Source of the DNA: Hydrogenophilales bacterium
GTDB taxonomy: Bacteria; Pseudomonadota; Gammaproteobacteria; Burkholderiales; Thiobacillaceae
Direction of reading: 5' to 3'
DNA length: 64,000 bases
Assembly: GCA_016719465.1 (NCBI GenBank)
Contig: JADJYY010000012.1
Coordinates: 73,823-137,822, forward strand
Under the pieces are notes generated by a model that searched no databases, was not told the DNA's origin, and saw nothing but the letters and a program-made list of their open reading frames with translations. Position numbers and translations under genes: made by a program. Positions 36,568-45,414 of the stretch are shown in pieces (the stretch's first letter is position 1; the number at the start of each line of letters is the position of its first letter).

Positions 36568-38178
36568 ATGACAAAAGACCACCTGTCGGTTCAAGCGAAG
36601 ATTGTCATCGCCATCACCCTGATCTTCATCGCGGCATTGGCGGCCTCGACCCTGCTCACCGCCCGCAACGAGCGGAACCTGGCGGTGGATGTGGGCATGG
36701 AAAAGGCGCGGGACCTGGCCCAGTCCTACTTCGACAGCGTCAACACCATGATGCTCACGGGCACCATGGATCAGCGCGAGAATCTCCGCAAGAAATTCCT
36801 GGCGGTGCCGGGCGTTCGGGAAATTCGCATCGTCCATGCACCCGGCAAGCTTGCCGGGGTCGGCACGCATGAAGCCAGGCCCCAGGACGCCCTGGAAGCG
36901 CGCGGCGTGGGCGGCGAGGTGGTCACGGAAGCGGGGCAGGACGGGAATGGCCGCTTCGTGACCGTGGTCAAGCCGTTGCTGGCCAGCGCCAGCTATCTGG
37001 GAACGAACTGCCTGGGCTGCCACCAGCATGCCGAAGGCACGGTTCTCGGTGCGGTGCGGGTGACCTACTCCCTGAGCGAACTGGACAGCGAATTCAAGCA
37101 GAGCCTGTTCCTGGTCGCGGGACTGAACCTGCTCATATCCCTCATCGGCATTGCCCTGGTCATGGCCTTGATGCGCCGCATCATCGTGATCCCGCTTCTG
37201 GGCATGCGCCGCGCCATGCATGACATCGAACAGAATTCCGACCTGGGCCGTCGCCTGGAACTCGACAGGAAAGACGAGGTCGGCGCCCTTGCGCAAGCCA
37301 TCAACGGCATGCTGGACAAGTTCAGCGGCAGCCTCGGATTGGTGGCGGACACCACGGGACGCCTCACCACCGCCGCCGACCGGGTCGCGGCGGTATCGGA
37401 GTTGACCGCCGAGGGGGCGGGCAGGCAATTGCGGGAAAGCGAGGCCACGTCCCGTTCCATCGACGACCTGAGGACCATCGCCGGGGAAGTCGGGGCCAGC
37501 GCCGCGCGCACGGCCGAGGCGTCGGTGGAGGCCGAGAAGGACGCCGGCCAGAGCACTCAGACCACGCGCGAGGCCATCTCGGGCATCCTGTCCCTGGTCG
37601 GCGAGATCCAGCAGGCGGCCCAGGTCATCGAGGAACTCGACCAGCGCAGCCAGGACGTGAGCAATGTGCTGGATGTCATCAAGGGCATCGCCGAGCAGAC
37701 CAATCTGCTGGCCCTGAACGCGGCCATCGAGGCCGCCCGGGCCGGGGAGATGGGGCGCGGATTCGCCGTGGTGGCCGACGAGGTGCGCAAGCTGGCGAAT
37801 CTTTCCCATCAATCAACCCAGAACATCGAGGGCATCGTCGCCCAGCTCCGCCAGGAGGCCCATCGCGCCGTGCAGGTCATGAACCAGGCGCGCGATACCG
37901 CGGCCCAGCACAGCCACCAGCTGGAAGATGCGGTGGGCGGCCTGGACCACATCGTGGAAAAGGTGGCGGATATCCGTGAACTCAACGCCCGGATGGCCGA
38001 CGCGGTGAGGACCCAGGGGGAGCTGACCGAGAGCGTGGGGCGACGCGTCCTGGACATCAGCCAGGTCGCCGGCCGTACCGCCAGCGAGGCGGTGGAAACC
38101 CGGGGCGTGAGCGAGGAACTGGTGGCCCTGGCCCGGGAAATGAACGAGCTGCTCGGCCGCTTCAAGCTCGGCCGCTGA
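36568..38178 (+). CDS. Methyl-accepting chemotaxis protein with a periplasmic heme-c motif
   Basis: 536 residues. Membrane helix 1 (about 10-32) is followed by a periplasmic sensor of about 140 residues containing CLGCH (Cys148, Cys151, His152), a covalent heme-c attachment motif. Helix 2 (about 173-195) leads to a HAMP domain and a cytoplasmic signalling domain with the conserved hairpin [38 protein letters not shown]. The sensor looks related to Tll0287-like/DUF3365 heme domains. Likely ligands are O2, NO or redox state. No CheW-binding pentapeptide is obvious at the end. ATG at 36568 is chosen over GTG at 36556; no adjacent che genes. Confidence 0.88.
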   Translation: MTKDHLSVQAKIVIAITLIFIAALAASTLLTARNERNLAVDVGMEKARDLAQSYFDSVNTMMLTGTMDQRENLRKKFLAVPGVREIRIVHAPGKLAGVGTHEARPQDALEARGVGGEVVTEAGQDGNGRFVTVVKPLLASASYLGTNCLGCHQHAEGTVLGAVRVTYSLSELDSEFKQSLFLVAGLNLLISLIGIALVMALMRRIIVIPLLGMRRAMHDIEQNSDLGRRLELDRKDEVGALAQAINGMLDKFSGSLGLVADTTGRLTTAADRVAAVSELTAEGAGRQLRESEATSRSIDDLRTIAGEVGASAARTAEASVEAEKDAGQSTQTTREAISGILSLVGEIQQAAQVIEELDQRSQDVSNVLDVIKGIAEQTNLLALNAAIEAARAGEMGRGFAVVADEVRKLANLSHQSTQNIEGIVAQLRQEAHRAVQVMNQARDTAAQHSHQLEDAVGGLDHIVEKVADIRELNARMADAVRTQGELTESVGRRVLDISQVAGRTASEAVETRGVSEELVALAREMNELLGRFKLGR

Positions 38179-38207
38179 GCCACCGAGCCAGGGGCGTCAC
38201 TCCCCGA

Positions 38208-38594
38208 TCAGGGCCAGTACCTGGCCTTGTCCGGCAAGATCCAGCGCACGCCGCCACGCGGATCCGCCTTGTCGCCCAGGTAGCGGGGAATCACGTGGAT
38301 ATGGAGGTGGGGCACGGATTGCCCGCCGGCCTTGCCGTGGTTGATGCCGATGTTGTAGCCATCCGGATGATGGCGCTGGTCCAGGATTTCCTTGGCCCTG
38401 GCCAGGGCTGCCAGCAGGGCGGCCTGTTCCTCCGGCGTGGCCTCGAACAGGGTGGCGAAGTGACGCCGGGGAATGATGACGGCATGGCCCGGCGAGACCG
38501 GGAAGCCATCCTTGTAGACCACGGTGAGTTCATCCTCGGCCAGGATGCGGGCGGGGTCCAGGACACAGAAGGGGCAGGGTTTCGCGGAGGTCAT
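38208..38594 (-). CDS. HIT-family nucleotide hydrolase
   Basis: 128 residues with the HIT signature HLHIHVIPR (His-x-His-x-His, catalytic middle His) and a short zinc-type start PCPFC. Such proteins hydrolyse AMP-lysine, AMP-amidates or diadenosine polyphosphates. The ATG at 38594 gives MTSAKPCPFC, a typical HIT start. It is divergent from the NERD-helicase gene and reads towards the chemoreceptor. Confidence 0.88.
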   Translation of the reverse strand: MTSAKPCPFCVLDPARILAEDELTVVYKDGFPVSPGHAVIIPRRHFATLFEATPEEQAALLAALARAKEILDQRHHPDGYNIGINHGKAGGQSVPHLHIHVIPRYLGDKADPRGGVRWILPDKARYWP

Positions 38595-38688
38595 GGCGGC
38601 GCTTTCGAAGACGGGCGATTTTCGCATGTCCGCCCGCGCCCCGACCCTTGCTATGCTTGGCGCTGGATGGAACGCGGGAGTTGCCGGC

Positions 38689-40323
38689 ATGGCCAATGTG
38701 GTTCCGCACGGTTGGCGCGAGTACGCGGTCACCGGCGCCGCCCAGAGGGAGATCGAAACCCTGGATGCCCTGGCCCGGGGGCTGTCCGACGACTACACGG
38801 TCTATCACGCGGTGCACTGGAGCAACGCGGAGCGGGGCTACGCCATCCATGGCGAGATCGATTTCGTGGTGGTCAACCGGGCCGGCGACCTGCTGCTCAT
38901 CGAGCAGAAAAGTGGTTTCCTGGAGGAGGGGCCGGGGGGCCTGGCCAAGCGCTACGCGGAAAAGACCAAGAGCGTGCCCGTGCAGATGGCCCGCTCCCTG
39001 GCGGCCATCCAGGCCAAACTGCATGCCCGGCCAGGGTGTCGCGACATTTCCCTCGATATCCTGTTGTATTGCCCGGATTACACCGTGCAAAAGCTGCCCA
39101 CCGCCGGCATCGATCCGGCGCGCATCGTCGACAGCCGCGGGGCCGGCCGCCTGGCGGAAACAGTCGCCCGCATCCTGCCAGCGGGGGAGGGCGACGACCG
39201 GGCTCGGCAGGTGCACCGCTTCCTGCGCGACATCCTGCAACTGGAAACCGATGTCAGCGCCCTCATCGGCCAGGCGCGCGGCCTGGTGACCCGCATCGCC
39301 GGCGGCCTGGCCCACTGGGCCAGGCGGCTGGAGTTCGAGCCCCATCGGCTGCGGGTGACCGGCACGGCCGGCTCCGGCAAGACCCAGCTGGCCCTGGCCG
39401 AATACGCCGCCGCCCTGGAAGCGGGCAAGCGTCCCCTCTACCTCTGTTACAACCGCCCCCTGGCCGACCATTTCCAGCGCATCGCCCCACCCGGCGGCCT
39501 GGCCTGCACCCTGCACATGCTGTGCGACCAGCGCCTGCGGGCGGCGGGGGAGACCCCCGACTTCGCCAGGCCGGATGCCTTCGAGTGGCTGCTGGAGCGG
39601 GCCGCCGCGCTGCCCGTGGGGGAGGACTGGCGCTTCGATAGCCTCATCGTCGATGAAGGCCAGGACTTCACCGAGGCCTGGCGCGACCTGGCCCTGGCCC
39701 ATGCCGGGCCGGCGGGGCGCATGCTCTGGCTGGAGGATCCCATGCAGAACCTGTATCTGCGGCCGCCCGTGGATCTGCCCGGCTGGGTGCGCCTGCGCGC
39801 CGACGGCAATTACCGCAGCCCCCGCGCCGTGGTGCGCATGCTCCAGTCCCTGCTGCCGGCCGACGCGCCCATCGAGGCCCGGGGACCGTTCCAGTCCTCC
39901 GGCCTGGAGGTGCTGACCTACCGGGATGCCACGGAACTGAACCAGAAGGTGAAGGAGGGCATCCGTCTTTGCCTGGCGGAGGGCTTCCGCAAGTCGGACC
40001 TGGCCCTGATCAGTTTCCGCGGCCGGGAGCAGTCCCTGCTGTTTGCCTATGACCAGCTCGGCCCCCACCGGCTCAAGACCTATACCGGCCGCTACGATCT
40101 GCTGGGGCAGCCGATTCACACGGAGGGCGATGTGCTGCTGGAATCGGTCTACCGCTTCAAGGGCCAGGCGGCCCCGGCCATCGTCTTCGCCGAAATCGAC
40201 TTCGAGGCGCTGGACGAGCGCGCGGTGCGCAAGCTGTTCGTGGGCGCGACCCGGGCCATGATGAAGCTGGTGATGGTGGTGTCGGAGCGCGCGGCCGAAC
40301 AATTGATGGCGCACCTCGATTAG
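38689..40323 (+). CDS. NERD-domain superfamily I helicase-like ATPase
   Basis: 544 residues. The N-terminal 200 form a NERD nuclease-related domain (AQREIETLDALARGL, YAIHGEIDFVVVNRAGDLLLIEQKSG with the Glu-Lys catalytic pattern). A UvrD-like ATPase follows: Walker A GTAGSGKTQLAL, Walker B LIVDEGQDF, RADGNYRSP, and the C-terminal FKGQAAPAIVFAE and FVGATRAMMKLVM motifs. Suggested role in DNA/RNA processing or defence. GGGAG lies 8 bases before the ATG. It is transcribed alone and divergent from the HIT gene. Confidence 0.85.
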   Translation: MANVVPHGWREYAVTGAAQREIETLDALARGLSDDYTVYHAVHWSNAERGYAIHGEIDFVVVNRAGDLLLIEQKSGFLEEGPGGLAKRYAEKTKSVPVQMARSLAAIQAKLHARPGCRDISLDILLYCPDYTVQKLPTAGIDPARIVDSRGAGRLAETVARILPAGEGDDRARQVHRFLRDILQLETDVSALIGQARGLVTRIAGGLAHWARRLEFEPHRLRVTGTAGSGKTQLALAEYAAALEAGKRPLYLCYNRPLADHFQRIAPPGGLACTLHMLCDQRLRAAGETPDFARPDAFEWLLERAAALPVGEDWRFDSLIVDEGQDFTEAWRDLALAHAGPAGRMLWLEDPMQNLYLRPPVDLPGWVRLRADGNYRSPRAVVRMLQSLLPADAPIEARGPFQSSGLEVLTYRDATELNQKVKEGIRLCLAEGFRKSDLALISFRGREQSLLFAYDQLGPHRLKTYTGRYDLLGQPIHTEGDVLLESVYRFKGQAAPAIVFAEIDFEALDERAVRKLFVGATRAMMKLVMVVSERAAEQLMAHLD

Positions 40324-40328
40324 CGCTG

Positions 40329-40604
40329 TCAAAACAGACTTGCCACCACCCGGTGTTCCCGCTCCTCCAGGCGCCGCAGGCCGTCCATCGCCTCCCGGGT
40401 GGCGCCCTGCTTCTCCGCGTGGTCCAGGAAAAAGGCCAGGGCGCGCGCCAGGTCATAGTCCAGCGCCCGCCATTCCCCGTCGAAGCGGGCCCGTTCCAGC
40501 CTGGTCGCGGAAAGGTGGCCGCTTTTCATGGGCACCAGGGTGACATGGTGGCCGTCGTGGCGGATGACGATGGCCGTGGTGCGATGGGAATTGACGACCA
40601 CCAT
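40329..40604 (-). CDS. Small protein of unknown function, downstream of WYL regulator
   Basis: 91 residues, starting 14 bp after the WYL regulator stop with GGAG in between, so the two form an operon. The N-terminal part reads as beta strands (MVVVNSHRTTAIVIRHDGHHVTLVP) and the C-terminal part as charged helices. No recognised domain. It converges on the NERD-helicase gene with 5 bp between stops. Confidence 0.65.
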   Translation of the reverse strand: MVVVNSHRTTAIVIRHDGHHVTLVPMKSGHLSATRLERARFDGEWRALDYDLARALAFFLDHAEKQGATREAMDGLRRLEEREHRVVASLF

Positions 40605-40618
40605 GGCTCGTCTCCGCC

Positions 40619-41593
40619 TCAGGCCAGGCGATCCAGGCCGGCCCGCAGCTTGCCGATGACCGCGTCCCGCAACGCCTCCGGCGCCAGCACCTCCACCTCC
40701 GGCACATGGCGCAGGATGTCCATGATCAGTTCCCGGTCGTCGGCATAAGGCACTTCCAGCAGGTATCGGCCATCCCTTTGCAGTTTGCCGCGTTGCTTGG
40801 GGTGCCATTGCTCCAGGGCGATCCAGCGCGAGCGTTCGGCGCTGAAGCGCAGCCTGGCCCAGGCCAGCCGGCGTCCGGAAAAGATCCCGTAGCCCGCCCC
40901 CAATACGGCGTCCAGGGTCTTTTCCGGGATGTCGCGCGCGTGGGATTCCAGGATCTCCGCCCGCCGCACCCCGTCCACCGCGAAGCTCCTCAGCCCCTCG
41001 CGCAGATGGCACCAGGCGTCCAGATACCAGTTTTCCCGGTAGTGGACCAGGCGCTGGGGCGAGATCTCCCGTTCGCTGGTCTCGTCGCTGGACTTGGCGT
41101 AGTAGGTGACGAGCAGGCGCTTGCGGCGCAAGAGGGCCGAGCCCAGGGCGGCGAAATGCTCCAGGGATAGCCGGCGCGCGGCCAGGGGGATCAGCTTGAT
41201 GCGCTTCCTGACCTCCTCGGCCGGATGGCGCCCGCTGCCCAGCAACCCTGTGATCCGCGCCATCAGGGGCTGGATATGGGAACCGAGCAGGCCGCCCGCG
41301 TCCAGGTTGGCGAGCAGGTGCTGCATGGTCAGCAGGGCGTGGATTTCCTCGGCGGAGAACCACAGGCCCGGTAACTCGTACTGGCCGCCGACCCGTTCCT
41401 CACGTTCGAAGCGGTAGCCGCCTGCATCCCGGTCCCAGACGATGGGCGCGTTGAGGCGGTTGCGCAGGTATTCCAGGTCGCGCTTCAAGGTGGCCCGCGA
41501 GACCTCCAGGCGTTCCTGCAGGCGCTGGAAGGTCACCACGCCGGGGCCGGACAACATCATGTCGATGAGATGGAAGCGTTCGGTGCGGTCCAT
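40619..41593 (-). CDS. WYL-domain transcriptional regulator
   Basis: 324 residues. An N-terminal winged helix (FHLIDMMLSGPGVVTFQRLQERLEVSRATLKRDLEYL) of DeoR type is followed by a WYL domain, with the ligand-binding segment around ERE-ISPQRLVHYRENWYLDAWCHLREGLRSFAVD. A WCX-type C-terminal extension ends the protein. WYL regulators sense nucleic acids or nucleotides and often accompany defence or DNA-damage genes. It may control the adjacent NERD-helicase. Confidence 0.9.
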   Translation of the reverse strand: MDRTERFHLIDMMLSGPGVVTFQRLQERLEVSRATLKRDLEYLRNRLNAPIVWDRDAGGYRFEREERVGGQYELPGLWFSAEEIHALLTMQHLLANLDAGGLLGSHIQPLMARITGLLGSGRHPAEEVRKRIKLIPLAARRLSLEHFAALGSALLRRKRLLVTYYAKSSDETSEREISPQRLVHYRENWYLDAWCHLREGLRSFAVDGVRRAEILESHARDIPEKTLDAVLGAGYGIFSGRRLAWARLRFSAERSRWIALEQWHPKQRGKLQRDGRYLLEVPYADDRELIMDILRHVPEVEVLAPEALRDAVIGKLRAGLDRLA

Positions 41594-41698
41594 GGCGATC
41601 CTCGGGAAGGACTTTGCGCCATTGTAGTCCTCGCAGGCTCATCTGGTGAGCCTTGCCTCCCATAGCCTGGGCGCCATCACCAATTCAAGGAGAAATCC

Positions 41699-41893
41699 AT
41701 GAGCACCAGCCTGGGACTGACCCTCTATCTCATCCTCGGCCTGGCCCTGGCCCGCCTCCGCCTGGCCCAGGGTTGCCGGCCCGGGGACGCCCTGTTCGGC
41801 GGCCTGTTCTGGCCCCTGGATTTCAGTCGCCGCTGGATCGACCTGCTGGTTGCGCTGGTGCTTGACGCGGGCGTCTGGAACAAGCGGGTCTGA
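41699..41893 (+). CDS. Small predicted membrane protein (64 aa)
   Basis: 64 residues behind a strong AAGGAG site (7 bases before the ATG). One hydrophobic N-terminal helix (LGLTLYLILGLALARL) and a second near the end (WIDLLVALVLDAGVW). No known family. Divergent from the WYL gene by 105 bp. Confidence 0.6.
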   Translation: MSTSLGLTLYLILGLALARLRLAQGCRPGDALFGGLFWPLDFSRRWIDLLVALVLDAGVWNKRV

Positions 41894-42088
41894 ATCAACC
41901 AGGCTTGTCATCGCCCGGCGGGCGGGCGTCCGCCAGTGCAATGTCCTCACTCCCGTGGCGCTTAACGCCTCCACGCAAACGCTTGTAAACTGCGCCCGAG
42001 CCAAGTCATGGCCGGCGTCGTGGCAACAGCCTGCCCAGGCTTTGTCGGCCGCGGGAATTCCGAAACCAGCGTATAGAGGAGAAGAACG

Positions 42089-43255
42089 ATGCATCGGTTT
42101 TTTCATTCCTGGCTGCTCTGCGGCCTGGTCACCCTGGCCGCGCCGGCCCAGGCCCTGGATCTCTGGGGTTCGGTGAAGGGTTTGCTCGGCTCCGAGGAAT
42201 CCGCTGCCAAGCCAGCCGGTGCGGAGTCCTCCGCGACAAGCCCGGGGCCGGTTTCGGCCGGCAAGCCCGCCACCCCCATGGCCACCCTGGACCGGGCGCC
42301 CGGCGTGGTGGATCTGGACGCCGGAACCTTCCTGGAAAAGCGGATCTGGCCCAAGGAAGATCTCGCCACGATGAAGCAAGTGGTGGTGGGCGGTTTCCGC
42401 GTTGCCCTGGCCACCAAGGCGACGGTTTCCGACAGCGTGCGTTCCTCCTATCTGCCAGGCGGTGTCCACAATTCCGGCGTCAATTCCCAGATTGAAATCA
42501 CCCTGGAGGGCATGGACCTCCAGCGCATGCAGGCGCTGGTGGATCGCGTCTACCGGGATTTCCTGGCGCAATTGAAGGCCAATGGGGTGGATCTCATCCC
42601 TTACACGGAATTCGCCGCCCATCCCTCGTTCGGCGAAATCGAGGCCGCCAAGCAGGAGGACGGCAAGCCCTACACGGTGAGCCATGAGGGGCGTACCTAT
42701 GTGGTGCTGTCTCCTACCGGCATGAAACTCTGGTTCGACCAGGCCGAGGCCCTGGGGGACCAGGGCGCCTTCGGCTGGGGCAACGGCCGCCGCGCCGGCG
42801 ATTTCGCCTATGACCGCAAGGCTCTTGTCCTCAATCCCTTGCTGGTGGTGGATTTCGCCGAGACCGCCAGCGCCCGCAACAAGGGCCTGTTCGGCGTCCG
42901 CGACGAGACCGACGTGGAAGCCAGGGCCGGCATGAGCCTGCGCAAGGCCCAGACCCTGCTCTACGTGCGCGGCCGCGCGGCGCCGATCTCCTCGGCGGTG
43001 ATGGGAGGCGTGGCCCCGCTCAAGGAAAACGTGGTCTTCGCCGGCCGCTATGGCCAACTCGAAATGGGAGAAATGAGCAGCAACCGCGGCCTGGTGGCGG
43101 GCCTGGCGCTGATCGGACTGTCCGGCGGCCCGGTGCGCGCCAGCCAGAAAGGCGTCATGCGCGCAGACCCGGCGAGCTTCGAGGAATACGCCGGCAACCT
43201 GCTGTTGTCGGGCAACCGCCTGTTTGCCCGCGCCATGGGGGATCTGTATCGCTGA
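42089..43255 (+). CDS. Exported protein of unknown function (388 aa)
   Basis: A Sec signal peptide (hydrophobic core LLCGLVTLAAPAQA, cleavage near residue 23) is followed by a Ser/Ala/Pro-rich linker (about 35-75) and a globular domain. Notable segments are VVVGGFRVALATKATV, an aromatic/charged YTVSHEGRTYVVLSPTG and RKALVLNPLLVVDFAE. GGAGAAG lies before the ATG. No neighbour suggests a role; unlike typical lipoproteins it has no lipobox Cys. I do not recognise the family. Confidence 0.75.
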   Translation: MHRFFHSWLLCGLVTLAAPAQALDLWGSVKGLLGSEESAAKPAGAESSATSPGPVSAGKPATPMATLDRAPGVVDLDAGTFLEKRIWPKEDLATMKQVVVGGFRVALATKATVSDSVRSSYLPGGVHNSGVNSQIEITLEGMDLQRMQALVDRVYRDFLAQLKANGVDLIPYTEFAAHPSFGEIEAAKQEDGKPYTVSHEGRTYVVLSPTGMKLWFDQAEALGDQGAFGWGNGRRAGDFAYDRKALVLNPLLVVDFAETASARNKGLFGVRDETDVEARAGMSLRKAQTLLYVRGRAAPISSAVMGGVAPLKENVVFAGRYGQLEMGEMSSNRGLVAGLALIGLSGGPVRASQKGVMRADPASFEEYAGNLLLSGNRLFARAMGDLYR

Positions 43256-43311
43256 GGGTGGGCACTGGTGTGCCGGTGGGCAACGCGCTACCCCGACAGT
43301 CCGATGTGATG

Positions 43312-43356
43312 TGGTGCCGGGACCGGAATCGAACCGGTACGGCCGAAGCCGAGGGA
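43312..43356. repeat. Partial duplicate of tRNA-Leu(UAA) 3' end (attachment-site-like)
   Basis: 45 bp matching the 3' part of the tRNA-Leu(UAA) gene (44020-44065, same orientation) with only one deleted C. The copy stops at the anticodon-stem region, the usual extent of a phage- or island-type att site. It marks the far edge of a 0.7-kb segment carrying a toxin-antitoxin pair. The toxin stop is 1 bp beyond it. Confidence 0.85.
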
Positions 43357-43357
43357 C

Positions 43358-43642
43358 TTATTTCCACTTCATCGACGTGTGAATCACACGGATGATCAAG
43401 ACTTCTTCAGCAGTAACCCTATAGAGCACCGCATAAGGCTTGATAACCATGCTTCTGAATTCAGGCCTGTCCGGATGGATTGCTTCGAAAGACAACGGAT
43501 AAGCCTGAATGGCTTCTGTCTGATGCGCGATTTTCAGGACGGTTTGGGCGGCGGCTACTGGGTTATCCTGCCCTATGTATGCCTGAATATTCCGTAGATC
43601 ATGCCGTGCCCTGGCAGACCAGTGCAGAACACGATCAGACAC
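43358..43642 (-). CDS. RelE/ParE-family toxin
   Basis: 94 residues with the ParE/RelE pattern: VLHWSARARHDLRNIQAYI at the start, the central HQTEAIQAYP, then SMVIKPYAVLYRVTAEEVLIIRVIHTSMKW. Members block gyrase (ParE) or cleave ribosome-bound mRNA (RelE); which applies is not clear. It starts with GTG and overlaps the antitoxin gene by 8 bp. The stop abuts the tRNA duplicate. Confidence 0.9.
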   Translation of the reverse strand: MSDRVLHWSARARHDLRNIQAYIGQDNPVAAAQTVLKIAHQTEAIQAYPLSFEAIHPDRPEFRSMVIKPYAVLYRVTAEEVLIIRVIHTSMKWK

Positions 43643-43871
43643 CAGCCTTTTCCTTCCACTCCGCTAAAACCTCTTCATGAGTGGAAATATTGTCCTTTTC
43701 AAGGTCCTGAAGCCCCTCTTCAAGGGCTTCCATCATCCAAAGTTTCTTGTCCATGTATTCCTGGATGGCTTCGCCAGCGATAAACGACTTTGAGCGCCGC
43801 GTGTAATGGCATAGGCGCTCCAGACGCTCCTTGGACTCATCAGAAATCCGGATAGTGACAACGTGAGACAT
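43635..43871 (-). CDS. Ribbon-helix-helix antitoxin
   Basis: 78 residues. The N-terminus MSHVVTIRISDESKERLERL with TRRSKSFIAGEAIQEYM is a ribbon-helix-helix DNA-binding fold; the acidic C-terminal helix would bind the toxin. ATG 43871 has GGGAGG upstream. An in-frame ATG at 43940 lies before the promoter-operator and is rejected. Confidence 0.9.
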   Translation of the reverse strand: MSHVVTIRISDESKERLERLCHYTRRSKSFIAGEAIQEYMDKKLWMMEALEEGLQDLEKDNISTHEEVLAEWKEKAGV

Positions 43872-43884
43872 GAAAACCTCCCAG

Positions 43885-43938
43885 GATGAGTAATGAAATG
43901 TATACATCCTAGTCTTTCTTATTGTCTGCGCAAGCACC
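43885..43938 (-). promoter_or_regulatory. Autoregulated promoter-operator of the toxin-antitoxin pair
   Basis: On the minus strand TTGCGC, 16 bp, TAGGAT forms a sigma-70-like promoter; the palindrome ATGTATACAT (43898-43907) overlaps the expected start and is a likely antitoxin operator. Confidence 0.55.
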
Positions 43939-44019
43939 AAAGCACCTCGATGTAGCGTTGACAGTTGGTGGACAGGGAGCGTCGAGGGGGTCTGGCTCCG
44001 CTGAAACCTACGTCAATAT

Positions 44020-44104
44020 TGGTGCCCGGGACCGGAATCGAACCGGTACGGCCGAAGCCGAGGGATTTTAAGTCCCTTGTGTCTACCTGTTTCACCACCC
44101 GGGC
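44020..44104 (-). tRNA. tRNA-Leu (anticodon UAA)
   Basis: 85 nt with encoded CCA. Acceptor GCCCGGG pairs with CCCGGGC. The anticodon stem AGGGA/TCCCT encloses CTTAAAA, giving UAA. Class II long variable arm, and T arm ACCGG-TTCGATT-CCGGT. It lies 6 bp beyond the dsbA stop on the same strand, so it is probably co-transcribed with dsbA. Its 3' end is the site of the duplicated segment. Confidence 0.97.
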
Positions 44105-44110
44105 GGTGGC

Positions 44111-44746
44111 TTATTTCTTGCCGTTCTTCCCGCGCTCCTGGGCGATGAGGTCATCCAGTGTCTTGAACAGGGCGGCGTTGCTGCCGGTCAGATAGGCGGA
44201 GGTGACGAATTTGCCGTTGACGGTGAAGGCGGGCACGCCGCTGATCCGGTAGCCGGTGGTCAACTGCTGGGCGCGCATGACCTTGGTGTTCACCGCGAAG
44301 CTGTTGTAGGCATCGGCGATCTGTTTGCGGTCCACGCCCTTGGTGACGGCCCAGTCGAAGAAGCGTTCGGGCGGATTGAGGTCCATGCCTTGCGCGTGGA
44401 TGGCGTTGAATACCTCGCTGTGCAGCTTATCCAGCATGCCCACCGCTTCCAGGGCGTAGTAGGCGCGGGCGAGGGCCGTCCAGCTTGGATTGAGGATGCC
44501 GGGCACCTTCTTTAGGACCACGCCCTTCGGCAGTTTCCTGGCCCAGGCGTTGACTTCGGTTTCCAGGTCGAAGCAATGGGGACAGCGATACCAGAAGAAT
44601 TCCAGTACCTCGACCTGGCCTTTCTTTACGTCGGTCGCTTGCGCGGGGCTGATGACCAGATAGTCCTTGTCGGCTTCCGCGGCCAGGACGGACTGGGTGA
44701 GGGCCAGGGTGGATGCCATGGCCAGGATGGCGAATAGGCGCTGCAT
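44111..44746 (-). CDS. dsbA: Thiol:disulfide interchange protein DsbA
   Basis: 211 residues, periplasmic disulfide oxidant. A signal peptide (MQRLFAILAMASTLALTQSVLAA) precedes a thioredoxin fold with an inserted helical domain. The active site is CPHC in FFWYRCPHCFDLE; the cis-Pro is in SGVPAFTVNGKF. Needed for folding cytochromes and other periplasmic proteins. Follows a SPOR gene by 14 bp. Confidence 0.96.
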   Translation of the reverse strand: MQRLFAILAMASTLALTQSVLAAEADKDYLVISPAQATDVKKGQVEVLEFFWYRCPHCFDLETEVNAWARKLPKGVVLKKVPGILNPSWTALARAYYALEAVGMLDKLHSEVFNAIHAQGMDLNPPERFFDWAVTKGVDRKQIADAYNSFAVNTKVMRAQQLTTGYRISGVPAFTVNGKFVTSAYLTGSNAALFKTLDDLIAQERGKNGKK

Positions 44747-44760
44747 GCTGTCTCCTGCGT

Positions 44761-45393
44761 TTAGGGTTTGACCGGTTCTTTGAACAGTCTGGGTTCGAAA
44801 TTGTTCTCGGCCAGGGTGTCCAGGTCACCCAGGGCGTCGTCTTCACGCTTGTAGGGGCCGACCCGGACCCGGTAGAGGGGAAGGCCCCCGCCTTCCACCT
44901 TCTGGGTCGAGACCTCGAGGCCCAGCAGGGCGAGGCGGGCTTTCAGCTTGTCCGCATCGGCCGGGTTCTTGAGGGCGGCCACCTGCAGCCACCAGGTTTC
45001 CTTGGACTTGGGCGGTTCGATGGGTTTCGCGGGCTTGTCGCCGGGAAGAATGCCATAGAAGGTGTAGTCCACGCGGGGCTTGGCCGTGGTGCTGGCGGCA
45101 GCCTGGGATTCGGTTTTTTTGGCGGGGGCCGCCGCTGGCGCGGGTGGTGGTGTGGGCTCGGGATCGTCGGTCTCGGGAATCGGCCTGGCGAGGATCTCCG
45201 GCTTCTCGGACGATTGGCCAGCATCCTTTGCCTTCAGGCCATCCGTGCCGAGATTGAAGTACCAGGCCAGTCCCGCCGCCGCCACCAGGCCGATGACCAG
45301 GCCGATCAGCATGCCGGTGAACATGCCGCCACGTTTTCCACTGCGGGCCGGCGCTTCTTCGCGTCGCCCGGCGCGGGGGTCTTTGCGTGCCAT
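44761..45393 (-). CDS. SPOR-domain protein (FtsN-like)
   Basis: 210 residues. A short basic cytoplasmic N-terminus, one membrane helix (FTGMLIGLVIGLVAAAGLAW), a Pro/Ala-rich linker, and a C-terminal SPOR domain of about 75 residues (WWLQVAALKNPADADKLKARL) that binds denuded septal peptidoglycan. Typical FtsN-like layout next to argS in betaproteobacteria. Starts 21 bp after argS. Confidence 0.88.
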   Translation of the reverse strand: MARKDPRAGRREEAPARSGKRGGMFTGMLIGLVIGLVAAAGLAWYFNLGTDGLKAKDAGQSSEKPEILARPIPETDDPEPTPPPAPAAAPAKKTESQAAASTTAKPRVDYTFYGILPGDKPAKPIEPPKSKETWWLQVAALKNPADADKLKARLALLGLEVSTQKVEGGGLPLYRVRVGPYKREDDALGDLDTLAENNFEPRLFKEPVKP

Positions 45394-45414
45394 GCCTGGG
45401 TCCGCGTCCGACGC

